Counted from the stretch's first letter, positions 1-9,433 are shown. The stretch: 64,000 nucleotides of DNA from JBBITI01 sp963735055 (GCA_963735055.1 CAVTJN010000019.1:1-64000), one strand, 5' to 3'. Translations and numbers: made by a program. Notes: generated from the letters alone by a model not told the origin.

Positions 1-75
1 TCCCACCATCGCCAGCCAAGCCAACGCCAAAACAATCCAGCGAAATGAGGGATATCGTTCTATTTCGCTATTCAC
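1..75 (-). CDS. N-terminus of an MFS-type membrane transporter (partial)
   Basis: Only the first 25 codons lie in the window; the gene runs off the left edge. A GTG start at 75-73 follows a strong GGAGGT ribosome binding site at 89-84 with 8 bases of spacing. The peptide begins with a short polar segment (NSEIERYPSFRW) and then a hydrophobic stretch (IVLALAWLAMVG) typical of the first helix of a major facilitator transporter. The family assignment rests on this short N-terminal pattern only; any other polytopic membrane protein remains possible. Confidence 0.45.
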   Translation of the reverse strand, partial: MNSEIERYPSFRWIVLALAWLAMVG

Positions 76-108
76 GCGTGGGTACCTCCAAACGTGCGAG
101 GTCGCGGG

Positions 109-204
109 TTATGCTTTTGAAATGTCCTTATGTCTCAGCGCCCGCTCCAGGCTCGGCTGCATCTTCATCTCGCGGAACTCTCTGATGGCGAAGTCCAAGA
201 ACCA
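109..204 (-). pseudogene. Orphan C-terminal remnant, paralogous to the kinase/TPR regulator tail
   Basis: The minus strand reads LDFAIREFREMKMQPSLERA and then LRHKDISKA before a TAA stop at 111-109. This is nearly identical to the last residues of the large regulator ending at 982 (LDFAVKEFREMKMQPSLERA, then LRHKEILKA). Nothing else of the paralogue is present: homology stops abruptly near 204, a few bases short of the stop codon of the methyltransferase at 216. It looks like the 3' stub left by a tandem duplication followed by deletion or replacement. Confidence 0.7.
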
Positions 205-215
205 TTGACACAGCA

Positions 216-949
216 TTACGTTGTCGTCTTTTCGATGACCGCGACGTATCGTGGGCCTCCGGCATCTATGAACTTGGTGACCGCCCATCCGGTGCCCTGG
301 AGGATGTCCTCCATTTCTTTCTTCGAAACCGTCAACCAGTCAAACCAGGGGGAAGAATAACGTTTATAGCGTATCCTGAACCTCAGTTGACCTGGCATCT
401 TGCCCTGTGCCCTATTGGTGGCAAGACAGGGCAGGTCGTCTGGATTGCCGGTGGCATATATATCAATGGAGCCGGCAATGATCCTGGCTTTGTTGGAAGT
501 CATCCTGTGAAACCGTTTGAGCAGCCGCTTTGCTCTCTGAGGAGTGCCAAACAGGCCGAAGTTGTTGCCAAGCATGATAATCGTGTCAAAAATGCCTAGG
601 GTGGGGCCAACCTGGGATATTGAGAGCAGCCTGGCATCTTTGAATCCTCGCCTCTTGCATACCTCGATCGCCAACGGGGAGTTATCCATCCCCACCACAT
701 CATGGGCTTTCTCCTGGAGGTAGGCGCGTGTCTGCCTGCACCAGAACCGATATCCAGAATCCTGCCTTTGACATACCTCATTGCCTTTCTTTCTGCAGGA
801 GACCATTTCGCGTACGGCACGAAAAATGCTCCAGGTCCTCCGGTGGGGTCTACATAGCCGTCGTCTCTTTCTACTATCTCCGCCCCTCGTATGCCATTCA
901 GGTAGTCGTGCATCCCGTGTCCGACCGCATCTTGATTGTCCCTAAGCAT
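216..949 (-). pseudogene. Class I SAM-dependent methyltransferase, one frameshift
   Basis: ATG at 949 follows GGAGGT with good spacing. The first frame gives a helical N-terminus and glycine-rich motif I (ILDIGSGAGRH, near residue 75). The frame then breaks around 725-730, and the continuation in another frame (YLQEKAHDVVGMDNSPLAIE) supplies the acidic end of strand 2 and the remaining Rossmann fold down to the stop at 216. Span length is one base short of a multiple of three, consistent with a single deleted base. The substrate cannot be told. It may be intact in the organism and broken only by a sequencing error. It lies between a large regulator gene and a remnant of that regulator's paralogue. 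Confidence 0.7.
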
Positions 950-981
950 TGCGGGACCTCCATCCAATGAAGGCAGATGGT

Positions 982-3900
982 CTACGCCTTCAATATCTCC
1001 TTGTGTCTCAGCGCCCTCTCCAGACTTGGTTGCATCTTCATCTCCCGGAACTCTTTGACGGCGAAGTCAAGGTGCTCCAGTGCCTCCTTCTTCTCGCTTG
1101 GGTAGTGATCGAGCAGAAGCTCAGCGAATTGGAGTCGGGTGAGTGCCAGCTCCGGCCGGAATCTCATCTCGGTGCAGACCCGGATGCTTTCCTGGTAGTG
1201 CTTTCGGGCTTCGTCGTATCGTTCGAGGAGGGCAGCCGCAGCGCCAAGGTGGCGGGCGACGCACGTGGGGTGCTGAAAGCTCGTGGTGCTCATAGTGTTT
1301 CTCGCGAACCGCTGAAGCAGCAAGTCAGATGCCTGACGGTGCCCAACGAGTACTGCCGACTCCAGGTACTCGGCATCCAGCCAGCCCTGAGTCATGTCAT
1401 CGGTTGAGGTAATATTGGGACGGGCCTTGAGCATCCGATCCAGCTTCTGGTTAGCCTCATCTGCCTGGCCCAGATATGCCTGGAGCAGAGGTATTCTACG
1501 GAACACGGGAGCACTCCATTCTTCCAGAATCACCTTCCACAGGGCACTTTCAGACTTGTCGTCGGCACCTCGTAGATGAACCACGGTCCTAGAGTCCGAT
1601 AACCGCTGCGTAGGCATCCCCTTGGATACCTATCTCCTTGCGATAGGCTACATCGCGTTCAAGGAGTTCGACCGCCTCATCCAGTCGCCCATCCCACAAG
1701 GCGAATGCGTACTCCACCAGATGCGAAAGGGTGACATGGCGGATATCTCCAGTGGTTGCTGCCAGTTCCCTGACAACGTGTGCTACATCCTCAGCCTTGT
1801 CGCGCCGTCCGTACATCAGGAAGGTGCCCATCGATCCAAGCAATGCATCTACGGTTCCTCCCGTAGCCATTTCTTCGGCAATTTCGAGACCTTCCCGGAC
1901 GTCAGACCATGGCATCTGCCCGAAGTATGTCCACACCCTACAGGCGTTCATCAGTAGTTCCCGGTTGCCGGAGGTTCTAGCCGAGGCAATAGCACGTAGT
2001 ATGAGCGGCAATCCTTCCGCCTGGATACCCCGGATGCACTTCACCTGACCCAGATTGTAGTCAACCCAGCCACGCTCGATTGTATTTTGGTCGGCGTAAT
2101 GGTCCGCTCTTTCCGACCACTGGAGCAGTTCCCGGCTACCGTGCGCCGCCGTTCCCTTGGAGTAGACGGCGCGGGCAGCCCAGTAGCAGATCATAGCGGC
2201 CCTCTTTCTGTCGGCCATCTCATCAGCCAGGACCAACGCCTGGGCGAACTCGACGCTGACGGCACGGTTCTGTTGCAGCGTCCGGAACAAGGCAATGCCG
2301 AGGGCTGTTAACAGGTCGCACTGCTTCGCTTTGTCGTTAGGATCAAGCACCTCCTGGACCTTGAGCGCCTGCTGCAGCAGACGGACCGCTTCGCCGTAGT
2401 CGTAGACGTCGGTAGCCCGCTGGGCCGCCATCTCGCCGTAGCCAACAGCCTTGGTCAGGTCCACGGCTTCAGTGGAGTAAGAGAAATGCTCGGCCAGTTC
2501 GGCGGCGTGCTCCGGGAGACGGCCGGCGTGGACTTCCTCGAGCGCCCGGGCCACCTGCTGGTGGAGACGGATCCGTCGGGGGGCGATGTTCTCCTCGTAC
2601 AATATGGTGCGGAAGAAGGCATGGGCAAAGCGGTAGCTGACCTTCGCCCCGACGGCGGTGCGCTCCTCGACGATGGCCACCCGCTTCGCCTCTTCGATCG
2701 ATATGAGCAATGCCTCCTCAGTCAACCCAGCCACCTTCTGCAGCACGTCCAGGCGGAACTCCCGACCAACGACGGCGGCCATGGACAGCAGCCGGTTACA
2801 GCTCTCAGTCAGGCTTGACAGTCGCCTGCCGATAACATCTCGCAGTCCTTCAGGGATACTCATCTCCAACGAAGTGGCCCCTATGGCCAGCATCTTCCCG
2901 CCCGCCCGGATCAGCAGCTTCTGCTCCGTGAGGTAGCGAATGACCTCCTGGACAAACAGCGGATTGCCCTCCGTCTGATTGTGAATCGCCCGGGCAAGAC
3001 CCCACGGGACTTCGTCATGGGTGATGCTCTTCAGCATGCGACTCACTTCGTCGGCATTTAGGCCGCGCAAGAGGACCCGCCCGAACGTGGAAGCACGCCT
3101 CAGTTCCGCCAACGCCGCTGACAGCGGATGATTGCGGTCGACTTCGACATCCCGGTATGTACCGACGATGAGCAGCCGGGAGCCCCGCGAGATTCCGGGA
3201 GACGTACTGGAGCATCTCCAACGTGCCTCGGTCGGCGTCGTGCAGGTCTTCCAGAATGACGAGCAACGGCTTGACCGAGGCGGCGTTTGTCAGAAAGCCG
3301 GTCACCGCCTGCAGCAGACGGTAGCGGTCCTCCTCGGGGTCCTTCGGCGGCCCGGGGTTGGACGTTGAGCTTCTCCCGGATCTCCGAGACGATCCGGGCG
3401 ACGTCGGTGGCCCCGGTTCCCAGTTCCTTCTTCAGGTCCTCCGGCGTCGCGGTCGAGCACATAGGAACGCATCGCCTCGACAAAGGCCAGATAGGGTAAT
3501 GATAGCGATCCTTCTTCGTAGCAGTGGCCGACCAGAGTCTTACCACCTCGCAAGCGTGACATAGGTGGCCAACTGCTCGCTCAGGGCGGTCTTGCCGATG
3601 CCCGGCTCCCCCATCACCATCATCAGGGCGCCCTGGCCGGACATCGCGCCGTCGAAGGCTGACTGCAGCTGCTTCAACTCGGCTTCCCGACCCACAAAGA
3701 CCCGCCGGTAGAGGGGGTTCTCGGCGGGAGCCTTGGCATTGTATCCTTGGTCGCCTTGCAGCCTTCCCGCTGTCCCGATGGACTCCAGCGCCTGCAAGCA
3801 CTACCGTGGCTGATGCGGGTCTCTTCTCGGGGTCCTTCTCCAGCAGCTGCATGATCAGGGTCTCGAGCGCCGGCGGCAGGTCGGCCCGGTGCCAGGTGGG

Positions 3901-4798
3901 GGAGACGGGTGGGGTGTTGATGTGCTGGCCGATGATCGCCACGGACTCGTCGCCGACAAACGGCGGCCGTCCCGTCACCATCTCGTAGAGCATCGCCCCC
4001 AGGGAATAGAGGTCGGCCTTGGCGGTGACCTTGCCGCCCATGGCCTGCTCCGGCGGCATGTAGCGACACCGTGCCCACCATCATCCCCACCCCGGTCAGC
4101 CGGGATAGGTCAACGGCTACCGCCAGACCGAAGTCCCCGATCTGGGCAATGCCGTCGGCATTCAGCCAGATGTTACCGGGCTTGATGTCACGGTGGATGA
4201 TGCCTTTGGCATGAGCGAACTCCAGCCCACGGCAGACGCACCTGGCGATGTCAGTGGCCTTATCCAGCGGGAGCTTGTGGTCGGTAGCCTTCTTGATCAG
4301 TCCTTCAACGTCGCCTCCGGGCATGAACGGGATGACGATGTAGGGCTGTCCCTGGTGATCGCCGATGTCGAAGATACTGACGATGTTGGGGTGGTCTCCG
4401 AGTTTGCCCATGGCCTGCGCTTCCCGCTTGATGCGGGTCCGGGCTGACTCGTCCAGCTTCTCGGTCTTGATCAGGGCGAAGGCGACGTCCCGGTCCAGCT
4501 CCGTGTCATGCGCCAGGTAGACCTTCTTCTTGCCGCCCTCGCCCAGGAACTTCTTGACCTGGTAGCGGCCGTTGGCGAAGGAGGTGGGGAGGGACGGGGG
4601 AGTTGGAGCGGGCGATGGGGTAGACGAAGGCTGTGCAGAGGTCAGGGGCTGTCCACAACCGTTGCAGAATTTCGCGTCCAGGGCATTGGAATGATGGCAA
4701 TGACTGCACACAAGCTCGGTCTGAAGAGACCGGCCGCACCCTTTGCAGAACCGTGAAGGGTCGGTGTTTTCAGTCTGACAATTCGGGCACCGCATCAT
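982..4798 (-). pseudogene. Double zinc ribbon / Ser-Thr protein kinase / AAA ATPase / TPR regulator, multiple frameshifts
   Basis: ATG at 4798 follows GGGAGGG. Reading across frames gives about 1,270 residues. There are two zinc ribbons (CPNC..CKGC and CSHC..CNGC, residues about 4-45). A protein kinase follows (about 75-330), with glycine loop GEGGKKKVYLAHD, HRDIKPGN catalytic loop, DFG, and an APE-like MPPEQ. Next is a STAND/AAA ATPase with Walker A GEPGIGKT and Walker B-like LLVILEDLHDAD, and finally a long helical TPR region to 982. Such proteins are signal-integrating regulators; the kinase probably phosphorylates the protein itself or partners, and the ligand is unknown. Frame breaks occur near 4065, 3800, 3550, 3460, 3300, 3110 and 1600. 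Conserved motifs survive on both sides of each break, so sequencing error is likelier than decay. Confidence 0.75.
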
Positions 4799-4981
4799 GC
4801 CCTCCCGCGCGGCTACCAGTGTATGACCGGAGCCAGGGGATGTCAAGTGCCTCGTGTATGAGGTATCCGCCTACCGCTGATTCAGGCCCAGTCCGACCTC
4901 TCCCCCGCCTCCACCACAAACACGGACGAGCCTACCGACCGAAAAGGGGCTCGTTTCACTCTCGGATGCAAGTCAAGAGAT

Positions 4982-5022
4982 TTGACACATAGTCCCGGAA
5001 ATAGTATCTTCATTGTAGATAC
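4982..5022 (+). promoter_or_regulatory. mazEF promoter with overlapping inverted repeat
   Basis: TTGACA (4982-4987) and TATCTT (5005-5010) are separated by 17 bases, a near-consensus sigma-70 type promoter just upstream of the antitoxin gene. The inverted repeat GTATCT/AGATAC (5004-5009 and 5017-5022, 7-base centre) overlaps the -10 box. This is where an autorepressing antitoxin would bind; the operator role is inference. Confidence 0.6.
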
Positions 5023-5037
5023 GTTGGGAGGTTTCAG

Positions 5038-5280
5038 GTGAAAACGAGAGTCCAGAAATGGGGCAATAGCCTGGCTTTGCGCATACCCAAGTCTTTCGCC
5101 AGTGAGGTAGGGCTTCAAAGTGAATCGTGTGTCGACGTTTCTCTGGATGACGGGAAGCTTGTCATCAGGCCGGTGTCAAGTCCAAAACCGACTCTCCGAC
5201 AACTCCTGGCGAAGGTAACCAAAGATAACCTGCACCACGAGGTTGATACCGGCGCCGCTGCAGGGCAGGAAGCATGGTAA
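5038..5280 (+). CDS. mazE: MazE/AbrB-fold antitoxin
   Basis: An 80-residue protein beginning at GTG 5038 with GGGAGG upstream. The N-terminus MKTRVQKWGNSLALRIPKSF is the swapped-hairpin AbrB DNA-binding fold of MazE (alternating basic strand, WGNSLALRIP motif). The acidic, less ordered C-terminal half would wrap around and block the toxin. The gene overlaps the toxin start by 7 bases, implying translational coupling. It probably represses its own promoter through the inverted repeat at 5004-5022. Confidence 0.85.
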   Translation: MKTRVQKWGNSLALRIPKSFASEVGLQSESCVDVSLDDGKLVIRPVSSPKPTLRQLLAKVTKDNLHHEVDTGAAAGQEAW

Positions 5281-5621
5281 ACCCTCGCGCTTACGTTCCC
5301 CAACGTGGAGACGTAGCCTGGATCGCCCTGAATCCACAAGCAGGACACGAGCAAGCCGGACGCCGTCCGGCGGTGATCTTGTCACCAAGGGCCTATAACA
5401 GTAAGACTGGGCTAGCTATTTTCTGTCCGGTAACGAGCCAGGTCAAGGGCTACCCGTTCGAAGTGCTTCTTCCGGAGGGATTGCCGGTGTCCGGCGCAAT
5501 CCTGTCTGATCAAGTTAAGAATTTCGATTGGCGTGCCCGAGGTGCAGAGTTGATATGCACCTTGCCAGACGAGATCACTAACCAAGTGCTTGAGAGGCTA
5601 GGAACGTTACTGATATTATGA
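5274..5621 (+). CDS. mazF: MazF-family endoribonuclease toxin
   Basis: A 115-residue PemK/MazF protein. The N-terminal PQRGDVAWIALNPQAGHEQA contains the RGD-V-W and P..GHEQ signature of the family, followed by GRRPAVILS and the strand CPVTSQVKGYPFEV. MazF proteins cut mRNA at short single-stranded sites. The ATG lies inside the end of mazE, so toxin synthesis is coupled to antitoxin synthesis. The length is normal and no key region is missing, so the module looks functional. Confidence 0.88.
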   Translation: MVNPRAYVPQRGDVAWIALNPQAGHEQAGRRPAVILSPRAYNSKTGLAIFCPVTSQVKGYPFEVLLPEGLPVSGAILSDQVKNFDWRARGAELICTLPDEITNQVLERLGTLLIL

Positions 5622-5703
5622 CGGCAACCTGGCAGTTCTCGGTCGCCCTGTCACGAACTCCCACCTCAATCCCCCTTCTGGATGCCTTGGGCAGGTTGGC
5701 ATG

Positions 5704-6625
5704 TCAGGCCTTCATCTTCTGCAGGAATCTGTTGGCCGAAATGCCGGCGACCGCTCCGTCGCCTACGGCGCCGGTTACCTGGCGGGGCGAGTTGCTCCTT
5801 ATATCTCCAGCAGCGAAGATGCCGGGCGCGGTGGTCTCCATCCACTCGTTGACGACGATCTGACCGTTGGTGTCGAGTTTCACCACTCCATCAATATAGC
5901 TGGTGTTGGGATCGAGACCGACATGTACAAGAACGCCATCGACCTTGATGGTCTCGGCCTCGCCGTCGCTCTCTACCTCCAGGCCCTCCACCCATCCGCC
6001 TCCGACTATTGCTGTGACTCTCTCTCCGCACCTGATCTCCAGTTTCGGTTCGTCCCTTGCCCTTTCCTGCAGGACGGCGGTAGCGGTGAGTCCGGGCAAT
6101 GCCTCAATCAACACCACTCGCGACGCTATCCTGGTCAGGTACAGCGCTTCCGTCACGCCGGCATCACCACCACCACAAACCGCCACCACCTTGTCAACGA
6201 ATTGACCGCCGTCACAAAACGCACAACTGATAACGCCACTCCCGCGCAACTCTTCCTCACCGGGTACTCCAAGCTTCCTGGGTACCGACCCTCCCGCCAG
6301 GACCAGAGCCCTCGCCGAATACATATTCCCATCATCGCACACCACCCGTTGGGAACCAGGCGAGGCTTGTAGCCTGGTTACCTGGCCTCGCTGGAAGCGC
6401 AGGCCATACTTTGGCCGCCTGGTTCTTCATTTCCACGGCAAGCTGGGCACCCGCCACACCCTGGGAGAAGCCCGGGTAGTTCTCGATCATTTCGACATTC
6501 ACAATGTATCCACCCACGTTCTCCTTCTCAAGAAGAAGGGTCTTCCAGCCGCCGCGACTCAAGTACAGTCCCGCAGTCAGGCCGGCGGGGCCGCCACCAA
6601 CTATCAACGCGTCCCACTCTGGCAT
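5704..6625 (-). CDS. Thioredoxin reductase-like FAD/NADPH oxidoreductase (one frameshift)
   Basis: ATG at 6625 has AAGGAG upstream. Corrected length is about 306 residues, typical of low-molecular-weight TrxB. The N-terminus holds the FAD-binding GGGPAGLTAGLYLSRGG; a CAFC redox pair sits near residues 134-137 (CATC in classical TrxB); GGGDAGV binds NADPH; and GIFAAGDIRSNS is the FAD-binding C-terminal motif. The frame breaks near 6405, where one extra A in an AAA run fits: removing it restores YGLRFQRGQVTRL. It is the last gene of the minus-strand block starting with the UGSC selenoprotein, so it may supply electrons to that protein (inference). Confidence 0.85.
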
Positions 6626-6694
6626 TCATCGCTCCTTCATGCGGGCATTCCCTCGTCAAACTTGATGACCCTTGCGGCAGGCGAAGGGGTTTCT

Positions 6695-7768
6695 TCAGTC
6701 ATCGACTCCGCCAGCCTTGGTAAGGGTAGCTCGAGTTATCAGCTTTGTCATGATCGCCGTGGGCTTGTATGGAGACAGCTTCATATAGTTGAATCCGAAG
6801 GCATCACCGGGAGCGCCGCCGGCGACAAATATAGGAATGTCTCCGGGCCAGGACTGGACCGGGACCATTCCCCCGGGTTGGAGGGAATCTTTGTACACTG
6901 ACCTGCGTTCCGGTGGAATAACATGTTCGTAGCCCATTCCCATCGCCGTTTGGATCGACTTTATGTCCGCCGGGCTAAGCTCTTCGTATCTCACCGCGGC
7001 CCGTCTGCAGATCTCATTTTGCAGAGTGGCCTGGTCATGATAGCCGAGCTTTTTCAGTTCGGCGGCCACGGCGGGGAACAGGACTATAAGATGTCGTGTT
7101 CCGGCCCCTCCAGATCCGTGTATTTCTCCTACGCCCTTGTTTCCCCAGTTTTTCAGGGCCCCGCGCCCAACACTCAGTACGTTTGCCACTATCGCGTCCA
7201 GGATGTCCTTGGCCGTCCAGGTCATGATCGACCCGCCAAAGCGGTCTTTACCGCCGTGAATTGATGCAACTGTGACACAACTGTTTTCAGCTTTGTAGCC
7301 CTGAGTCACATGATACGGTTCCCACGGACTCAGTTCGGCGTTTTCCGCAAACGTGAAAAAGGTATGCGGGTTCACTCGCCCGGTGAGCCCCATGTCATTT
7401 AGCCCCGGCCAGGTGTGGCCTATATTTATCGTGGCCAGTCTGACCGCGCGCCCGATAGTGTTGTTGGCCCGCCATCCGTGACCAAGAAAACCGACGCCTG
7501 ATTGCATGCCGATTTCCCTGGCGATCGGGCCACTCACCACGATGGTCAAACCAAAAGAACCTGCTGAAAGGAGTACGTGGCGCTGGTCGTAGCTGTCGTC
7601 TGTAAAGGCCTCGATGGCAGCAATTATCACAGGCAGGTATTCCGGCTTGGCACCGGCCATCACGGCATTTATGGCTATTTTCTCCACCGTGGCGATCCCT
7701 TGCTTCGGAAGCACCTTGCCTATCACCTTGCTGGGAGGAAGACTCGTCCCACTCAGCATCCATTTCAC
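6695..7768 (-). CDS. C-terminal module of the UGSC selenoprotein region, uncharacterised conserved domain
   Basis: The listed frame gives 357 residues from ATG 7768, but conserved-looking sequence continues upstream in the same frame without a start codon (ALEEFNQVFLNDLWGDGLPL, then VPPTPERVKW) to about 7865. There it meets the end of the UGSC frame. The most economical reading is one polypeptide of about 592 residues broken by a one-base shift between 7815 and 7870. Visible segments include AINAVMAGAKPEYLPVII, a glycine-rich SGVGFLGHG, and SIHGGKDRFGGS. No known catalytic motif is recognised. I recall similar sequences associated with UGSC proteins, but this is memory and was not checked. 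Confidence 0.6.
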   Translation of the reverse strand: MKWMLSGTSLPPSKVIGKVLPKQGIATVEKIAINAVMAGAKPEYLPVIIAAIEAFTDDSYDQRHVLLSAGSFGLTIVVSGPIAREIGMQSGVGFLGHGWRANNTIGRAVRLATINIGHTWPGLNDMGLTGRVNPHTFFTFAENAELSPWEPYHVTQGYKAENSCVTVASIHGGKDRFGGSIMTWTAKDILDAIVANVLSVGRGALKNWGNKGVGEIHGSGGAGTRHLIVLFPAVAAELKKLGYHDQATLQNEICRRAAVRYEELSPADIKSIQTAMGMGYEHVIPPERRSVYKDSLQPGGMVPVQSWPGDIPIFVAGGAPGDAFGFNYMKLSPYKPTAIMTKLITRATLTKAGGVDD

Positions 7769-7814
7769 ACGTTCCGGAGTAGGAGGGACAAGTGGCAGTC
7801 CGTCCCCCCAAAGA

Positions 7815-8471
7815 TCATTCAGGAAGACCTGGTTGAATTCCTCCAGGGCGGACGAGATATGACTCGCCGGAAATCGTGATGCCGGCAGTCTGTTCTCCCT
7901 TCTTCTTTTCTACTGGTCGACCTAGTTCTCCGGGTTCCAGCGGACGGGTTAGTGCGTCGACAAGGCCGTCGATAAGTCGCTCAGCCAGCGGGGCAACTTC
8001 CTTTACACTCCCTCGAACTCTGTAGAACTCGGCAGCGCTTATCGTTCGATGGCGCATCGCCGGCATGGCGTTGTCCACAGATGCTGATTTTGCCGCGTCA
8101 GCAAAGGTGTCGCAGGGAATGAATACCCCCGGTTTCCCCATCTTCTCCAGCTTGACGGCGCCGGCCACGCCGGCGAATGTGCAGGACCCTCAGTCTCCGA
8201 CAGCGTATATGAACGTGTCGATGTCCGGCAACCAGGCTCCGGCATCCTCGTCCCTGATTTCGAACGCTCCGGTCAATTTTGTGATCGTAGCTGTGGGATA
8301 CCGCTTCTTCAGTAGTTCTCCAATAACAGCATAGAAATTGTCCATGCCTTGTTTGCCATTCGAATACAGCCCGATTCTCTTGCCGGCCAAGTCCGAGACA
8401 CGAGGCGCCGGCACATAGTCTGGCGGCGGTTCTATTTCACCCCGAGGATTAAGCAACTCCAGTTCTACCAT
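7815..8471 (-). CDS. UGSC-family selenoprotein with in-frame TGA (Sec94)
   Basis: ATG 8471 follows AAGGAG with 6 bases of spacing. The frame is open for 93 codons, reaches TGA at 8192-8190, and continues without a stop to 7815. The junction reads YAVGD-U-GSCTFAGVAGAV, so the TGA gives U-G-S-C, the defining motif of the UGSC (seleno)protein family. A UxxC pair is a thioredoxin-like redox centre. The N-terminal half (GKRIGLYSNGKQGMDNFYAV) and post-motif half (PGVFIPCDTFADAAK) look like an alpha/beta fold. A short GC-rich hairpin follows the TGA at SECIS distance. The last 15-20 residues of this frame are doubtful because the sequence probably shifts into the downstream module. The reaction is unknown. 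Confidence 0.8.
8159..8175 (-). promoter_or_regulatory. Putative bacterial SECIS hairpin in the UGSC gene
   Basis: On the coding strand a perfect 7-bp stem (CGCCGGC/GCCGGCG) closes a GTG loop. The stem starts 14 bases after the TGA codon and the loop about 21 bases after it, within the 16-37 base window described for bacterial SECIS elements, and the loop begins with G as those elements require. The stem also lies in coding sequence, as expected. A GC-rich genome yields such stems by chance, so this is supportive rather than decisive. Confidence 0.5.
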
Positions 8472-8536
8472 CTACAACTCCTTTTTTTGTCTGTACTCAA
8501 TGCCGAGTGCAGCGTCCATAGCAGTCAGTCAAACAA

Positions 8537-9433
8537 CTAAGAGGCGTGCCGTTTCATCGCGCCGGCGTAGGCCTCATACAACGACGCATTATCCAGTGTT
8601 TCCACATAGCTCGCAATGGGCATTTCAGCACCGACGTCCTTTGCCATTGCCATCGCTAGTTGCGTGTCCTTTGACAACGGGTTCTGTGCCGGGGCGCCGG
8701 ACGTAACAGGAGCCTGAGGCACTTTCGGACGAGCTCTGGCCGGCTTCGCTGATGTCAACGTTGCGGCCATGCGCTGCAGTCCTTTGGTGCTTCCGAGCCC
8801 TTTGCTAAGCGCGCAAACCATCGTGGTCAGATCCAGTCCCGCTTTGATCCCCAGATTCAGGCTTTCTCGAGTCACAATGCTGGTATTGAAAGCATTGATC
8901 TGATGGACGAGCTTGCAGGCCTGGCCCTTCCCGATCGAACCGAGGTAGAATATGTTCTTGCCCATCGCCTGGAAAACAGGCCAGCACCGCTTCACAACGT
9001 CGGCATCCCCGCCAACCATGAGAGTCAGCCCTCCCAGTCGGTGTGTCTGACCGCTGGGATCGGTCACTGCACAATCGACAACTTGAACGTCTTTCCGTTT
9101 GGCTTTGATGTATAGCTCCTGACAGTAGGCAGGACCAACGGTACTCCCGATGACGATGACTGATCCAGGCTTCAAACCAGCCCATGCGCCGTTTTCGCCG
9201 AACAGCACGGCATCGTTCTGAGCACTGTCGCGTACCATACTGATGACAACATCACTTGACGAAGCCAACTCGCGGCAGGATGACACGGCTTGTGCCCCAA
9301 GCGACACCATCTTCCTCACAGCTTCGTGCCTCAGGTCGTAAACGGCAAGCTCTAACCCGCTTTTCAGCAGACTCCTGGCCATGGGCATCCCCATGTCGCC
9401 CAGGCCAACGAATCCGATTCTCATAGAGGCCAT
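8537..9433 (-). CDS. 3-hydroxyisobutyrate dehydrogenase-like NAD(P)-dependent oxidoreductase
   Basis: 298 residues from ATG 9433 with AAGGAG upstream. The N-terminal Rossmann fold carries GFVGLGDMGMPMARSLLKSG. The C-terminal helical domain carries the catalytic lysine in GKGQACKLVHQIN. The family oxidises beta-hydroxyacids such as 3-hydroxyisobutyrate or tartronate semialdehyde. The substrate loop, normally DAPVSGG, reads DCAVTDPSGQTHRLGG here, and the usual NN after the lysine is Q-I-N, so the substrate is probably not one of the classical ones. Residues about 227-247 form a Pro/Ala-rich insertion. It lies between the UGSC gene and an SDR on the same strand, suggesting shared catabolism. Confidence 0.8.
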   Translation of the reverse strand: MASMRIGFVGLGDMGMPMARSLLKSGLELAVYDLRHEAVRKMVSLGAQAVSSCRELASSSDVVISMVRDSAQNDAVLFGENGAWAGLKPGSVIVIGSTVGPAYCQELYIKAKRKDVQVVDCAVTDPSGQTHRLGGLTLMVGGDADVVKRCWPVFQAMGKNIFYLGSIGKGQACKLVHQINAFNTSIVTRESLNLGIKAGLDLTTMVCALSKGLGSTKGLQRMAATLTSAKPARARPKVPQAPVTSGAPAQNPLSKDTQLAMAMAKDVGAEMPIASYVETLDNASLYEAYAGAMKRHAS

